Below are positions 44,856 through 55,400 of a stretch of 64,000 nt of DNA, in pieces. A program made the translations under genes and the position numbers. Location of the stretch: contig NZ_CP022957.1 of assembly GCF_002269385.1 (NCBI RefSeq), positions 2,599,001 through 2,663,000 of the forward strand. Reading direction: 5' to 3'. The notes beneath the pieces were generated by a model that worked only from the letters and a program-made list of their open reading frames with translations, was not told where the DNA came from and searched no databases. The stretch comes from Maribacter cobaltidurans. Its GTDB lineage: Bacteria > Bacteroidota > Bacteroidia > Flavobacteriales > Flavobacteriaceae. Each line of letters starts with the position of its first letter. Position 1 is the first letter of the stretch.

Positions 44856-46766
44856 CTATATGGGCAACGTGAATTTAACTGTCACACCTTTGCCCGGTTC
44901 GGAATCAAAACTAAAAGTTCCCTTCATATTTTTAATACGGTTTTCCGTATTGAGTAGACCGGAACTTTTATCAATGGGTTTTATAACTCCTTTTCCGTTA
45001 TCTACATAATTTACCCTAAGCTTATTTTTTATTTTAATAAACTGAATGGATACCAAACTGGCTTCACTATGTTTTTTCATATTGACCAAGAGCTCGTTTA
45101 TTACCCGGTATAGGGTTATCTTTTTTTCCTCGTTTAATTTACCCCATTCTATATCATTGATGCCCTTAGTTATAATATTAGTATTACCACCATTGAATAA
45201 CGAAATCAATCTTTTAAGCTCACTTTTAAAGTCATCCGTTTTTATATCACCGGTAGTATGTGAAATATCCCTGGTTCTATTATAGATGCTTTCCAATTCG
45301 ATCAAGGTGTTTTCCCCACCTAGTGTACCGGAATGTTCAATACGTGCCATTATACCGTATATATCGTTGGCCAGTTCGTCATGTATCTTTTTTGATATCC
45401 TTTTCTCCGTCGAATATACTTCACGCAACTTTTCGCGGCGATGACGTTGCCTTAAAAGTTTATAATAGAATAGCCCTCCTAAAAAGAGTAGGACACTCAA
45501 TGACAATAGAATGATTTTTTGATTTTTCTCTTCCACTAGGGCAACCTGTTTTTGATAGGTTTCATTTTCCAGAAGTAGAATCCTATTTTTTTCCTGCTCA
45601 TCGTCGTACTTCATTTTGGCAAATTGGGTCTTTACCCTAAGTTCTCGGGCATAAAGGCTATCCCTAAGGAAAATATACCGGTCCTTGAACACCATGTTGT
45701 CCGGTTGGTTTTTCATCAGTAGGGCGAGGGCATCAGATTCCCCAACCGGAATTTTTAGTTGTCTGGAAATTTGAATGGCCGTATCCAGATAGGATTTTGA
45801 TAACACAGGGTCCTTCGCTGCATAAAACTCGCCAAGGTGCGAGTAGCTGGCAATCTGCCCTCTTCGATCGTCCACTTCCTTTCTGATTCGAAGGGCCTGA
45901 AAAAAATCGATGTTTCCATATCTATGGTCCTGGGACCAACGGGAATAGGCCAGATTATCCAAAACCCGGGCGTACCTAGCGGATTCTTGGTCCATGTCCG
46001 AATTCTCTAATAGATCTTGTAATTGGTTTATGGCGGATTCAAATTCCCCCAATTCTGTATAAAGGATAGCCAGGTTATTTTTATATGCAATAATATCGGA
46101 AGATGATAAACTACTGGATATCGCCCTCTCAAAATACACTCTGGCATCTTCGGGATTGGAAAGTTTTCGGTGTATCGTCCCCAATTCGTTATAAACAATG
46201 GCCCGATACTTACTATCCGTTTCCAGAAAACGAAGCGATTCCACCAAGGTTTCCTTCGCCCCGAAAAAATCGTTCTGGTTTTTTTGAATGATGCCTTGTC
46301 GCAAAAGCCTTCTTCCAACCTCGACACTGTCCTTTAGATAAAGGAAATTGTTCTTCGAAATGTTATGGTAGAAAAAGGCACTGTCAAACTCCTGTTTCTT
46401 TTCGAAATGGATGCCCAAATCTCTAGCGGTTCTCGCGATATAGTATCTGTTATCTAATCGGACCGCATTTCGAAACGTATATGCATCAATAGTGTGGGAA
46501 CTATCCGGTTCCTGTAACTTATAGTGGCAGTAACTCTTATTGTAGAGCATAGCCAAGGCCAAGGAGTCAAACTCATTTTCCGATAGTTTTCCAAGAGCTG
46601 CATTGATATAATCCAGCCGAGTTTTCGTGTCAATGGAATCCGCCTTGCTTTTTTCAAAAAGAACCTCAACTTCTGATGATTTTGCTAACTCTTCATTTTT
46701 TCGACATGCATTGGTCAAAATAAGGGCCAAAGCGGAGAAAAACAATTTTATAGTTTGGCGCGGCAT
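44856..46766 (-). CDS. TPR-containing histidine kinase (HisKA_3 / DesK-NarX type)
   Basis: 636 residues. Signal-like N-terminus ending LILTNAC (possible lipobox). TPR-type helical repeats cover about 40-370 (SLALAMLYNKSYCHYKLQEP, AIVYNELGTIHRKLSNPEDA). A coiled stretch leads to a membrane helix at about 418-437 (IILLSLSVLLFLGGLFYYKL). HisKA_3 has His462 in KKIHDELANDI, and HATPase has LYRVINELLVNMKKHSEAS and NYVDNGKGV. The periplasmic TPR part should sense an envelope signal. It forms an operon with the response regulator. Confidence 0.92.
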   Translation of the reverse strand: MPRQTIKLFFSALALILTNACRKNEELAKSSEVEVLFEKSKADSIDTKTRLDYINAALGKLSENEFDSLALAMLYNKSYCHYKLQEPDSSHTIDAYTFRNAVRLDNRYYIARTARDLGIHFEKKQEFDSAFFYHNISKNNFLYLKDSVEVGRRLLRQGIIQKNQNDFFGAKETLVESLRFLETDSKYRAIVYNELGTIHRKLSNPEDARVYFERAISSSLSSSDIIAYKNNLAILYTELGEFESAINQLQDLLENSDMDQESARYARVLDNLAYSRWSQDHRYGNIDFFQALRIRKEVDDRRGQIASYSHLGEFYAAKDPVLSKSYLDTAIQISRQLKIPVGESDALALLMKNQPDNMVFKDRYIFLRDSLYARELRVKTQFAKMKYDDEQEKNRILLLENETYQKQVALVEEKNQKIILLSLSVLLFLGGLFYYKLLRQRHRREKLREVYSTEKRISKKIHDELANDIYGIMARIEHSGTLGGENTLIELESIYNRTRDISHTTGDIKTDDFKSELKRLISLFNGGNTNIITKGINDIEWGKLNEEKKITLYRVINELLVNMKKHSEASLVSIQFIKIKNKLRVNYVDNGKGVIKPIDKSSGLLNTENRIKNMKGTFSFDSEPGKGVTVKFTLPI

Positions 46767-46792
46767 GTATAATATCGAATTGCTGAATAAAA

Positions 46793-46816
46793 AAACCGTC
46801 CAATATTGGACGGTTT
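46793..46816 (-). terminator. Terminator after the 53-residue lipoprotein gene
   Basis: A perfectly palindromic hairpin, stem AAACCGTCCA / TGGACGGTTT with loop ATAT, between the lipoprotein stop (46842) and the kinase start (46766). Confidence 0.8.
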
Positions 46817-46841
46817 AAAGATAGTAATTGAATAATCAAAG

Positions 46842-47003
46842 TTAATGGTCGGGATCTTCCTTCTTTTCCTCCGGGCTTTCGTCGTCTCCTTCGGTGGCCA
46901 TTTCATAGGCTTTGTCGTCTTCCGTTTGGCTTGTTTTTGTACAGGAGGTCATGAACGAACCAAACACCAATACAACTAAAACTACTTTTACTAAATGTCT
47001 CAT
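46842..47003 (-). CDS. 53-residue acidic lipoprotein
   Basis: Starts MRHLVKVVLVVLVFGSFMTS with lipobox FMTSC at Cys21, followed by a charged, acidic tail (TSQTEDDKAYEMATEGDDES). No domain. A 120-base leader separates it from the tandem palindrome at 47125. Its position upstream of the kinase gene, after which a terminator stands, suggests independent expression. Confidence 0.7.
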   Translation of the reverse strand: MRHLVKVVLVVLVFGSFMTSCTKTSQTEDDKAYEMATEGDDESPEEKKEDPDH

Positions 47004-47124
47004 TTTTAAGATTTTAATGGTTAATGAATCTTTTAAAATGAGAGGCCTCTCGTGGTAACTTAAAGATTTGAAACGTCTTACAAATCAATTACACCGCAAT
47101 TTGGGTAGATAAAAGAATATGTCG

Positions 47125-47154
47125 TCGTCATGACCGTCACGGCCGTCATGACGA
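47125..47154. promoter_or_regulatory. Tandem palindromes, candidate operator
   Basis: TCGTCATGAC, ten bases, GTCATGACGA: a large inverted repeat whose arms each contain the palindrome GTCATGAC. The inner bases CGTCACGG resemble the arms. It lies 49 bases before ATG 47204, with a -7-like TATTTTTG at 47191-47198 in between, so it most likely controls that gene. It is GC-rich compared with its surroundings. Confidence 0.6.
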
Positions 47155-47203
47155 ATCCCAAAGCGGGTGAAAAGCATTGGATTTTTTAATTATTTTTGGA
47201 AAT

Positions 47204-47952
47204 ATGGTTATAGTTAAGCTCACCGAAGAACATCTGCCCTATTTCATTTATTTAATGAGATCAAAAACCTAAACCATGATTTTGTTATTAGTAAGATTTT
47301 GAAAGAGTGTCATGAAAAGGACATAAAGACCAGTTGGCATAGCTTAAATAGGGCATTTAGTCTAAGGGAACTTTTGAATGATGAGATTTCTGCAGATCAG
47401 GTGTATTCTATACCAAAGAAGGAAACTTTGGATGCGTTGACAAAATATAGTTATGGAAATGAATTTATTTTTAGGGATTTAATTGAGCCAACCGAAAGCA
47501 TAGGCTTGAGTAAAGCAGAAATTTTAAGGTACTATGAAATAAATAGGCCTAATTCAGCCACAATGGCTGAAATCTTTAGAACCAAACCTGAAAAGATTGA
47601 ACATATCCGTGATCAGCAGGATATCTATACACACTTAAAGCTTGAGCTGGAGTCCAAATTATTCAAGGATTTTATATCTGAAAGGGTTCGTGAAGAATTG
47701 GAAATAAGTTTTGGGCATTTTCAAGAAGACCTTGAAAGGAAAGCAGCCATGATAAAATTACTGGAAAACAAAATTGACAAGTTAACAAAGCAAAGAAGTT
47801 TATCAACGTTAATATATCGTTTTTTTGGTAGCGTGGGGCTGTTTTTTGTCGCAATTGATTATGATATGGTAAGTAAGGAAAGTGTATTGGAAGAGTTTTT
47901 CGATGATCATTCGATCATACTGGGTGATGATAGTATGAATGATTTGGTTTAA
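47204..47952 (+). CDS. Hypothetical protein, probable frameshift near its start
   Basis: The clean frame starts only with TTG 47299 (217 residues), yet coding-like sequence continues upstream in the same frame to a stop at 47215. Another frame from ATG 47204 reads MVIVKLTEEHLPYFIY and then ends at 47270. Adding one T in the run at 47251-47253 joins them as PYFIYFNEIKNLNHDF, about 250 residues. The protein is helical with a coiled middle (RVREELEISFGHFQEDLERK) and a short hydrophobic segment (LIYRFFGSVGLFFVA). No family recognised. Operon with 47971. Confidence 0.55.
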
Positions 47953-47970
47953 CTACATCGGGAGCAAGGT

Positions 47971-48366
47971 ATGAATTTAGATAAGGAGCGTAGAATTAAA
48001 TCTTGGTTCTTTGGCTTTACTAAAATAGCTGGGGCTTTTCTCATTATTCTTAAAATTTTCCAATTTTTTTATAGCGATAACAACGAGAAGAACCCATCGG
48101 ACGTTACACCCGAGCTAGACTCCTTGGAATTGGCAAATCCATTGGAAGGGAAAAAAGAGGAGGGTTTGGTTAAAACAGTTTCTAGCCTCCAAAAAGACAA
48201 CACGTTTAAAACAAAAGACAAAGATTACGGAGAATCCCCAAAAAGTAACACCCTTAGTATCCTAATATATGGGCAAAATGGTTTGGATCACGAAATTATC
48301 AACCATTTGGAGGACACACTATTTAGTAGTTACGAATTAGTCTTGACAGACCCTTTAGATAACTAG
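47971..48366 (+). CDS. Hypothetical single-pass membrane protein
   Basis: 131 residues. Basic start (MNLDKERRIKSWFFGFTK), one membrane helix (IAGAFLIILKIFQFFY, about 18-34), then a hydrophilic, low-complexity stretch to residue 95 and a short folded-looking end (LSILIYGQNGLDHEII). It starts 18 bases after the previous gene and is co-oriented. No known domain. Confidence 0.6.
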   Translation: MNLDKERRIKSWFFGFTKIAGAFLIILKIFQFFYSDNNEKNPSDVTPELDSLELANPLEGKKEEGLVKTVSSLQKDNTFKTKDKDYGESPKSNTLSILIYGQNGLDHEIINHLEDTLFSSYELVLTDPLDN

Positions 48367-48980
48367 AAAATAAACGTTGCTTTTGCAAGAGTACTTATCC
48401 TTTTTATCCGATTTGGAAGCGATGGTTTGAGTTAATTTTTCGAAAAGAGTATCGAAGTTTTGGGCAAATCCAATAATTGATTAAAAATCTGAAACCGTTA
48501 CGAGGAACAATAGGATTCTTTTCATAACTAATGGTTTTAATTGGTGATTTTGGTTCAATAATTTAAAATCAATCTCCTTTTCTTTCTGTAAATATTGCAA
48601 ACTCTTTCAATATTAACCAAGGGAAGCCTTAAATACCCCTGCTACAAGTTTTTGTTTATGATAATGTAATGATAGGGATTAAAAGGAATGTTGATGGAAG
48701 TAAAAAGATGTACCATATACAAGCCCCATGGTTTTTTGAATCTTATTTTATCTTTTTTCATTCACGGTTGAAAGCAAAACAAGGAATAAACTCAAATTAC
48801 TTAATTACAGCTTTTTCTTGATGATATTCTTTGGTTTTCCGTATTTTCAATTATAACAAATTTTAAAAAGTCAGGATGACCTTATGTCGAAAATATAGTT
48901 TCAAAATGAAAAAGATTGGATCGGAATCATTTAATCATCCCCAGATAATTTGATTATATTAAAAATAAACTGGAGAAGGA
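48367..48980. other. Intergenic region without a visible gene
   Basis: About 610 AT-rich bases with frequent stops in all frames. No RNA gene, repeat or operator was recognised. If the 37.96-49.1 kb segment was once an integrated element, an integrase gene might be expected here next to the tRNA, but none is present. Confidence 0.5.
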
Positions 48981-49020
48981 AATCAAAAAGGGCCTTCAAT
49001 CTCTTGAAAGCCCTTTGATT
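48981..49020 (-). terminator. Terminator of the initiator tRNA gene
   Basis: Hairpin AATCAAAAAGGGC / GCCCTTTGATT (two-base bulge) with a Leu-like second inner stem CTTCAA / TTGAA. It lies directly downstream of the tRNA on the minus strand. Confidence 0.75.
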
Positions 49021-49025
49021 GCTAG

Positions 49026-49098
<73 letters not shown>

Positions 49099-49379
49099 GT
49101 TTCATAACTCTTTAATTGACAGCGAGTTAATAATCGCTTGATTTTATAAAATGCATACGCTGTATGCGGTTTTATATACGGTAAAAGTATTATAAAAAAG
49201 TCTTGTTTCAAAGGATTTATTTAGATTTTTCATGAATAAATATAGTAAGCTTCCTTAAACAAATTCATCTAGGAGAAGTAAACATAAGAAAGTACATTGA
49301 CATATTGGCTTATAGATTATTAACTGAAAGAAATATCAATATATTTATAGATATCATTCAGGTTACACGTACACCTCTT

Positions 49380-50258
49380 ATGCAAACAAAAATTAATACA
49401 TGGCTAAATATCGCTCTTAATGATTTGGAATCTGCCATCTTGCTCCACCGAAACGGAAAGTATAGAAATTCATATTTTCTGTTCCAACAGGCAAGCGAGA
49501 AAGCCAATAAAGCTGCGGCTCTTTTCTCTGGCGATTTTACCGAAAAGGAAATCGAGGAGACATCCCACGATCAATTTAGAATCCCAAGAAAGATTATGGT
49601 GCAAAAAGAAGAAAAAATGAAGGCCGTAATAGAGCTTCTTGAAAGCTATCCAATGCCGAAAGATCTGGAGCCACTTTCCCATAAGAGCTTTGCCAAACAC
49701 CATAAATCAATTTCAGCGGCCATTTGCAGTATAGACAGTTTGAAAAATTGCGACTTGGTTAATTTTACATTGGAAGATCTCGATGGCTTTTTAGAAATCC
49801 TAACGGGCTTAGAAACCATTGAATATGCCTTTCCGGAAAATAGCAATTCAATACTTAGGTCACAAATGCAAGCCATGGCAAGATACTTTGGGGAATTAGG
49901 TACGAAGGAAGCTTTGGAAACAAAAAGGGAAATTTTGAAGATGCTTGCGGATAAAAAAAAGTCGCAAATGTATTTTCAAAATTTAATGCATCACTTGATA
50001 CCAATTCAATTTGATTCTATATTTATAGACCATACATTTTACTTTTGCGCTTTACTGACCATTCAACATAGTTCGCAGACAAGATATCCCAAAAACGGAG
50101 TCAATCCTGAGGATATTTATACTAAGGAACTACCAATTGTACAGAAACAATTGGATTTTATAAAATTTTTAAAGGAGGCGATTCTGCGATTGGAGAAAAT
50201 GAATGGGAATAAACAAGTGCTACAAAACCTGTTTTCGAACCCTACAATTACCCAATAA
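49380..50258 (+). CDS. HEPN-domain protein
   Basis: 292 residues from ATG 49380 (MQTKINTWLNIALNDL); the longer TTG-started frame adds 25 odd residues. The first helices WLNIALNDLESAILLHRNGK and YFLFQQASEKANKAAALF are the HEPN start. The C-terminal TRYPKNGVNPEDIYTKEL matches the end of PF05168-type HEPN domains. In between lies an extra helical region (about 60-230). No clear Rx4-6H RNase motif is seen. It lies five bases before the DUF6035 gene, hence one operon. HEPN proteins are frequent in toxin-antitoxin and phage-defence systems. Confidence 0.78.
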   Translation: MQTKINTWLNIALNDLESAILLHRNGKYRNSYFLFQQASEKANKAAALFSGDFTEKEIEETSHDQFRIPRKIMVQKEEKMKAVIELLESYPMPKDLEPLSHKSFAKHHKSISAAICSIDSLKNCDLVNFTLEDLDGFLEILTGLETIEYAFPENSNSILRSQMQAMARYFGELGTKEALETKREILKMLADKKKSQMYFQNLMHHLIPIQFDSIFIDHTFYFCALLTIQHSSQTRYPKNGVNPEDIYTKELPIVQKQLDFIKFLKEAILRLEKMNGNKQVLQNLFSNPTITQ

Positions 50259-50263
50259 TAGAG

Positions 50264-51952
50264 ATGTCGTTTCAAAGAAGTATAAAAGTAGCTTTTGACA
50301 AAACTTCTGGAGAGATTCTTGAAGCCGATGATGTCTTTGACACGGCTAAAAATTCATTTGAGCTTCGCAGGCAGTATCATAGAGATGAAGTAGAACTCTA
50401 CTGTTGCGAATGTGAACAAAAATTGAACGTTTCAGGTAGTAAGTATGATAGACTACATTTTAAGCATCAACCAAATGCGGCGTTCTGTTACTTAAAGGAG
50501 ACCGACCTGTCGCAGGAGGAAACGGAACAATTGGCACAGCTTTATCGTGGAAAAGAAAGTGCAAGGCATAAAACACTTAAAAACAAAATAGCCGAGAAAC
50601 TTTACAATTTAGATGGTGTTGATTCCATCTGCGTAGATGATACCTTTATTTACGATGGAAATGAAAAACGTAGGCCCGATGTGTATTGTAAATACTTGGA
50701 CAAAGAACTCGTTTTCGAAATACAGCTATCCGATTTATCCTTGCGCTACATTTATGACCGACATGATTTTTACAAACGGAAAGGAGTTTTTCTGATTTGG
50801 ATATTGGATGATTTTGACGTTCATGGCCGGCGACAAATGGAACGCGATATCAAATATCTTACGGATTTTCAAAACTTTTTCAAACTGGATGAATCTTCAG
50901 AACCTTTTAGATTGTTGTGTACGTACAAATATCCATTTCTAACGGAGGATAATAAATTGCTCAGCAAATGGATAGAAAAATCCGTCAGTCTTGGACAACT
51001 CAAGTTCAATGTTGAATCCTATCAGATTTATTATTTTGACTATGGGAAAAAGCTCAAGGTTAGAGAGAACGAACATGCCAAACGTCTTCAAAAGGAAAGA
51101 GAAGAGGAAGTCAAAAATAAAGAGCGTCGAAGGAAGGTAGTGGCTGAAGAAAAAACAAACTCTATAATCGATGACCTCCGATTTTTATGGAAAAATAAAG
51201 GGTATAATTTTTCTTCCATCGAAGAACAAATGGAAAATTTGGACGAATTCGAACTATCGATATTAAATAAATCCGATGCTTTTAAACCTAAAGATGGTCA
51301 ACCAAGAATTCACCATTGGTTTTCAATAGCAAAAAAGGGTCATATCGGTTTCTTGGAACACATGATTGATAGTTCATATTTGGAAATCGACTTAAACGAA
51401 AAATCCAAAGACGACAAAACGCTTCTTGCAACTATGTTTGAAAACATAGCTATTGAACATAAGATGTGGCTTTTAAAAAGACTTATCCGAAAAGGATATA
51501 ACTTAAAGAAAGAGGACGAAGCAATATTGGCCCAAATCGAAACAGACCCTATTGAATACGAATCGACATTAATAGTTTTTCATTTGGCAAATGAGCTAAA
51601 TGGTTGTTATTTAATCGATGAACTTTTCGAACATAAACCCCTTGTATGCATAATTGAAAGCGCAAAAAGGGATAAGATTATTGGTTATCGATATCAAAAA
51701 ACTCAATGGATAGCTTTTGCAAACAATGCTATACATAGTTACGCCGACTATTGGAGTTATATCGAAAAAGCCTTTAAGAACTATGGTATTTGGGAAAAAT
51801 TGATGCTTTTGGACAAAAAGAAAACCTTTCAAAAAAAGTTGGCAAAGTTCCATGCTACGAATCCAAAACAGAAGGCTGATTGCCTACTCCTGCTAAATAC
51901 CCTATATCCTGAATTGAAACATGATGATGAATCTGTATGGTATTTGAATTAG
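50264..51952 (+). CDS. DUF6035 / CoiA-like protein with zinc site and PD-(D/E)XK-type core
   Basis: 562 residues. Residues 45-75 carry a zinc-binding set (Cys47/48, Cys50, His65, His68, Cys75: YCCECEQKL and LHFKHQ). Residues 98-155 look like a CoiA-type nuclease core: SARHKTLKNKIAEKL, Asp139 in RRPDVYCKY, and Glu152/Gln154 in VFEIQLS. A coiled region about 270-305 is followed by helical repeats to the end. Catalysis is inferred. It follows the HEPN gene by five bases. CoiA-like proteins process DNA in competence; here the partner suggests a defence role. Confidence 0.75.
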   Translation: MSFQRSIKVAFDKTSGEILEADDVFDTAKNSFELRRQYHRDEVELYCCECEQKLNVSGSKYDRLHFKHQPNAAFCYLKETDLSQEETEQLAQLYRGKESARHKTLKNKIAEKLYNLDGVDSICVDDTFIYDGNEKRRPDVYCKYLDKELVFEIQLSDLSLRYIYDRHDFYKRKGVFLIWILDDFDVHGRRQMERDIKYLTDFQNFFKLDESSEPFRLLCTYKYPFLTEDNKLLSKWIEKSVSLGQLKFNVESYQIYYFDYGKKLKVRENEHAKRLQKEREEEVKNKERRRKVVAEEKTNSIIDDLRFLWKNKGYNFSSIEEQMENLDEFELSILNKSDAFKPKDGQPRIHHWFSIAKKGHIGFLEHMIDSSYLEIDLNEKSKDDKTLLATMFENIAIEHKMWLLKRLIRKGYNLKKEDEAILAQIETDPIEYESTLIVFHLANELNGCYLIDELFEHKPLVCIIESAKRDKIIGYRYQKTQWIAFANNAIHSYADYWSYIEKAFKNYGIWEKLMLLDKKKTFQKKLAKFHATNPKQKADCLLLLNTLYPELKHDDESVWYLN

Positions 51953-52061
51953 CACCAAAGGATTATTTCTTGTGTTTTGATGCGTAATTATAAATTGCCA
52001 ATTTTTCAGCCTTTCAAGTTTTTGCATAGGCGTTGCATCAATTTTTTTATATTTTTGTACC

Positions 52062-52370
52062 GTGAAATTTTTAACAATCATATTGTCCTTTTACTTTTTG
52101 GCACTCAATGTAGTGGCCTGTGGCGATTCGGGAACGGCTAAAGACGATGCCCAGGTCGTTTCGGTAGTGGACTATGATGGCGACCACGATCAAGATTGTG
52201 AGCTGTGTTCCCCATTCTGCCAATGCCATTGCTGTCACGTACATACGATTGATTTTGGTATAATCGCTTTCACACCCTTACCAAATCCTATTTCACAGGA
52301 AAACTTCTCACACTTCGAGAGCGTTTCCGATGGAGTAGTATCTTCAGTATTACAACCCCCTAAAGTATAA
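52062..52370 (+). CDS. DUF6660 family, metal-efflux-associated Cys/His-rich protein
   Basis: 102 residues from GTG 52062. Signal peptide MKFLTIILSFYFLALNVVAC (possible lipobox). The mature part contains the dense metal-ligand motif CELCSPFCQCHCCHVH at about 46-61, after an Asp/His-rich stretch (YDGDHDQD). Such proteins regularly precede CusA-type genes in Bacteroidota. A TATTTTTG box at 52050-52057 lies only four bases before the start, so a short-leader transcript or a later start is possible. First gene of the metal island; zinc or copper binding is likely but unproven. Confidence 0.8.
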   Translation: MKFLTIILSFYFLALNVVACGDSGTAKDDAQVVSVVDYDGDHDQDCELCSPFCQCHCCHVHTIDFGIIAFTPLPNPISQENFSHFESVSDGVVSSVLQPPKV

Positions 52371-52487
52371 TTCAGTTTTTTAAGGATAGCTATATCCTTA
52401 CGTGATGCTTTTCAAAGTAAGTATCACATTATAAACGCATTGCATCTATTTGCATTGCGAGGTTTAAACTGAATTAATACTTTTTCT

Positions 52488-55400
52488 ATGATTAACAAAA
52501 TCATTTCATTTTCCATTAATAACAAGTTTATTATTGGGCTCTTCATAGTGGCACTGGTAGGTACGGGCATTTGGTCTATGGCCACTATAAACCTGGGTTC
52601 TGTCCCCGATATTACCAACAACCAAGTACAGGTTATTACAGTAGCCCCGAATCTAGGCACTGAAGATATTGAGCAATTTGTAACCTACCCTGTTGAGTTG
52701 GCAATGGCCAACCTTCCTGACGTTATCGAGCTGCGTTCAGTATCCCGTTTTGGATTGTCAGTGGTTACCATCGTCTTTGAGGACGAAGCAGGCACCTATC
52801 TTCCTCGGCAATTGGTGCAAGAAAAATTAACCGAAGTCGCCGGGGAAATCCCTGAAGGTTTTGGTACGCCTTTTATGGCTCCCATTACTACGGGTCTGGG
52901 CGAAATATTCCAATACACCTTAAAGGTAAAAGAAGGATACGAAGATAAATACGATGCAATGGAACTTCGTACCATTCAGGATTGGATCGTTAAACGCCAA
53001 ATGGCATTAGTGCCCGGTGTGGTCGAGGTCAATGCTTTTGGGGGCTATGTAAAGCAGTACGAAGTGGCCATAAACCCTGACAAACTAAAAAGTTTTGGCA
53101 TTACCATGGGGCAGGTTTTTGAAGCCCTTAAAGTGAACAATGCCAATACTGGAGGTGCCTATATAGAAAAAAACCATCAGGCCAACTTTATTCGCGGAGA
53201 GGGATTGGCACGCAGTCTGGCAGATTTGGAAAATACGGTGGTTACCACCCAAAACGGAACTCCCGTATTGGTACGGGATATCGCCGAAAAAGTGGGCTAT
53301 GGCAACCAGGTGCGTTATGGTGCGTTTACCCAAGATGGCCACGAATCCGTGGGAGGTCAGATTTTGATGTTAAAGGGAGAAAGCCCAAGTAATGTAATCA
53401 ATAATGTAGAAAAACGAATTGACGAGATACAGAAATCGCTTCCCGAGGGCGTTTATATTGAACCGTTCTTAAGCCGTGCCGAACTTATAGCCAGGACCAC
53501 AAGTACGGTAGAGAAGAACTTGATTGAAGGTTCATTGATTGTGATCTTTGTGCTTGTACTGCTCTTGGGGAGTTTACGTGGCGGATTGATTACCGCTTCG
53601 GTAATCCCGTTATCATTACTCTTCGCATTTATCCTGATGAAACAGTTCGGCGTATGGGCAAATTTAATGTCCCTTGGTGCCATCGATTTTGGGATTATCG
53701 TGGATGGCGCGGTAATCATTGTGGAAGGTATGGTATTGCATATCCATCAACGGATGAAAAAATCAAAAGCAGCGATAGGTCAGGCCGAAATGGACGAAAT
53801 GGCATACGAATCGGGAAGTACGATGATGAACTCTGCCTTTTTCGGTCAGCTTATCATTCTTATCGTATTTACACCGATCCTTTTCCTTACTGGAGTTGAA
53901 GGAAAGATGTTCCGTCCAATGGCATTTACCTTTGGTTTTGCCGTACTTGGGGCGATTATCCTCTGCCTTACCTACGTACCTATGGTTTCGGCCTTGTTCC
54001 TGAAACCTGCAAAAAACCCGGACCATTGGTTCGCCAAATTTGAAAATAGTATCGATAGGTTCAGTGATAAAATCATGGCAGGGTTGAACAAAGCGTATAA
54101 GCCATTGCTTTCGTTTGCATTGCGTTTTAAGGCAGGTATTGTTTTAGGGGCAGTTGCTTTACTGGCAATCGCAGGATTTATTTTTAGCACTATGGGCGGG
54201 GAGTTTATCCCAAAGCTGGATGAAGGCGATATTGCCATGCAGGCCCTGATAAAACCGGGCAGTAGCCTTACCGAATCCATTGAAGCTTCAAAAAAACTAC
54301 AAAATCTGGTAAATGAATTTCCCGAAGTGAAGACCATGATCTCGAGGATCGGGGTGGCAGAAATCCCTACCGACCCCATGCCCATGGACATTGCCGATAG
54401 CTACATCATCCTTGAAAAGGATAAGAGCAAATGGACCAGTGCGGAGAGCAAGGAAGAACTCATAGAAAAAATAAAGGAAAAGATTTCGGTTATCCCCGGT
54501 GTGAACTTTGTGTTTACCCAACCCGTAGAGCTCCGTTTCAATGAACTGTTGACGGGTGTGCGGGAAGATGTTGCCATCAAGATCTATGGTGAGGACCTGA
54601 ATGTTCTGGCCGAAAAGGCGCAAGAAATGGCGGCAATCATACAAACCGTAGATGGCGCTGGTGATGTACGGGCGGAAGCGACCAGTGGCCTGCCACAGAT
54701 GACCGTTGTCTATAACCGGGCAAAGATGGCGCAATACGGGGTTACCATTGACAAGCTCAACGATTATGTGAGTGCCGCCTTCGCAGGGGAATCGGCAAGT
54801 GTCATATTCGAGGGCGAAAAGCGCTTTGAAGTGGTCATCCGTCTGGCCGAGGCCTATCGAAAGGATATCAACAACCTTAAAAACCTGTACATAGACCTGC
54901 CCAGTGGTAACCAAGTGCCCCTAAAGGAATTGGCGGACATCAGCTATAAACCCGGGCCCATGCAGATTTCCAGGGACAATACCTACCGGCGAATCTATGT
55001 GGGGGTAAACGTTCGGGGCAGGGATGTCAAGTCCATGGTCGAGGAGGTTCAGCAAAAGCTCGATGCCCAGTTGAAACTGCCCCCGGGCTATTATATAACC
55101 TATGGCGGTTCTTTTGAGAACCTTCAAAGGGCGACCGACCGATTAATGATCGTAGTGCCTATTGCACTGTTCCTAATTTTCATATTGCTCTACTTTGCCT
55201 TGAGCTCGTTCTCACAGTCGGTAATGATTTATATGGCAGTACCCCTGGCAGCCATTGGTGGCGTGTTTGCCCTTTGGATACGGGGAATGCCATTCAGTAT
55301 TTCCGCAGGTGTTGGGTTTATCGTGCTCTTTGGGGTAGCGGTATTGAACGGATTGGTACTGATCAACAAATTCAATGATTTAAAAGAAAGTGGTATGACA

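Noticed and set aside
54297..54914. Long antisense frame inside the cusA-like gene (205 residues)
   Set aside because: It is a shadow of GC-rich codons of the pump; no start context and no known domain. The same holds for 56229-56873 and 53972-54391.
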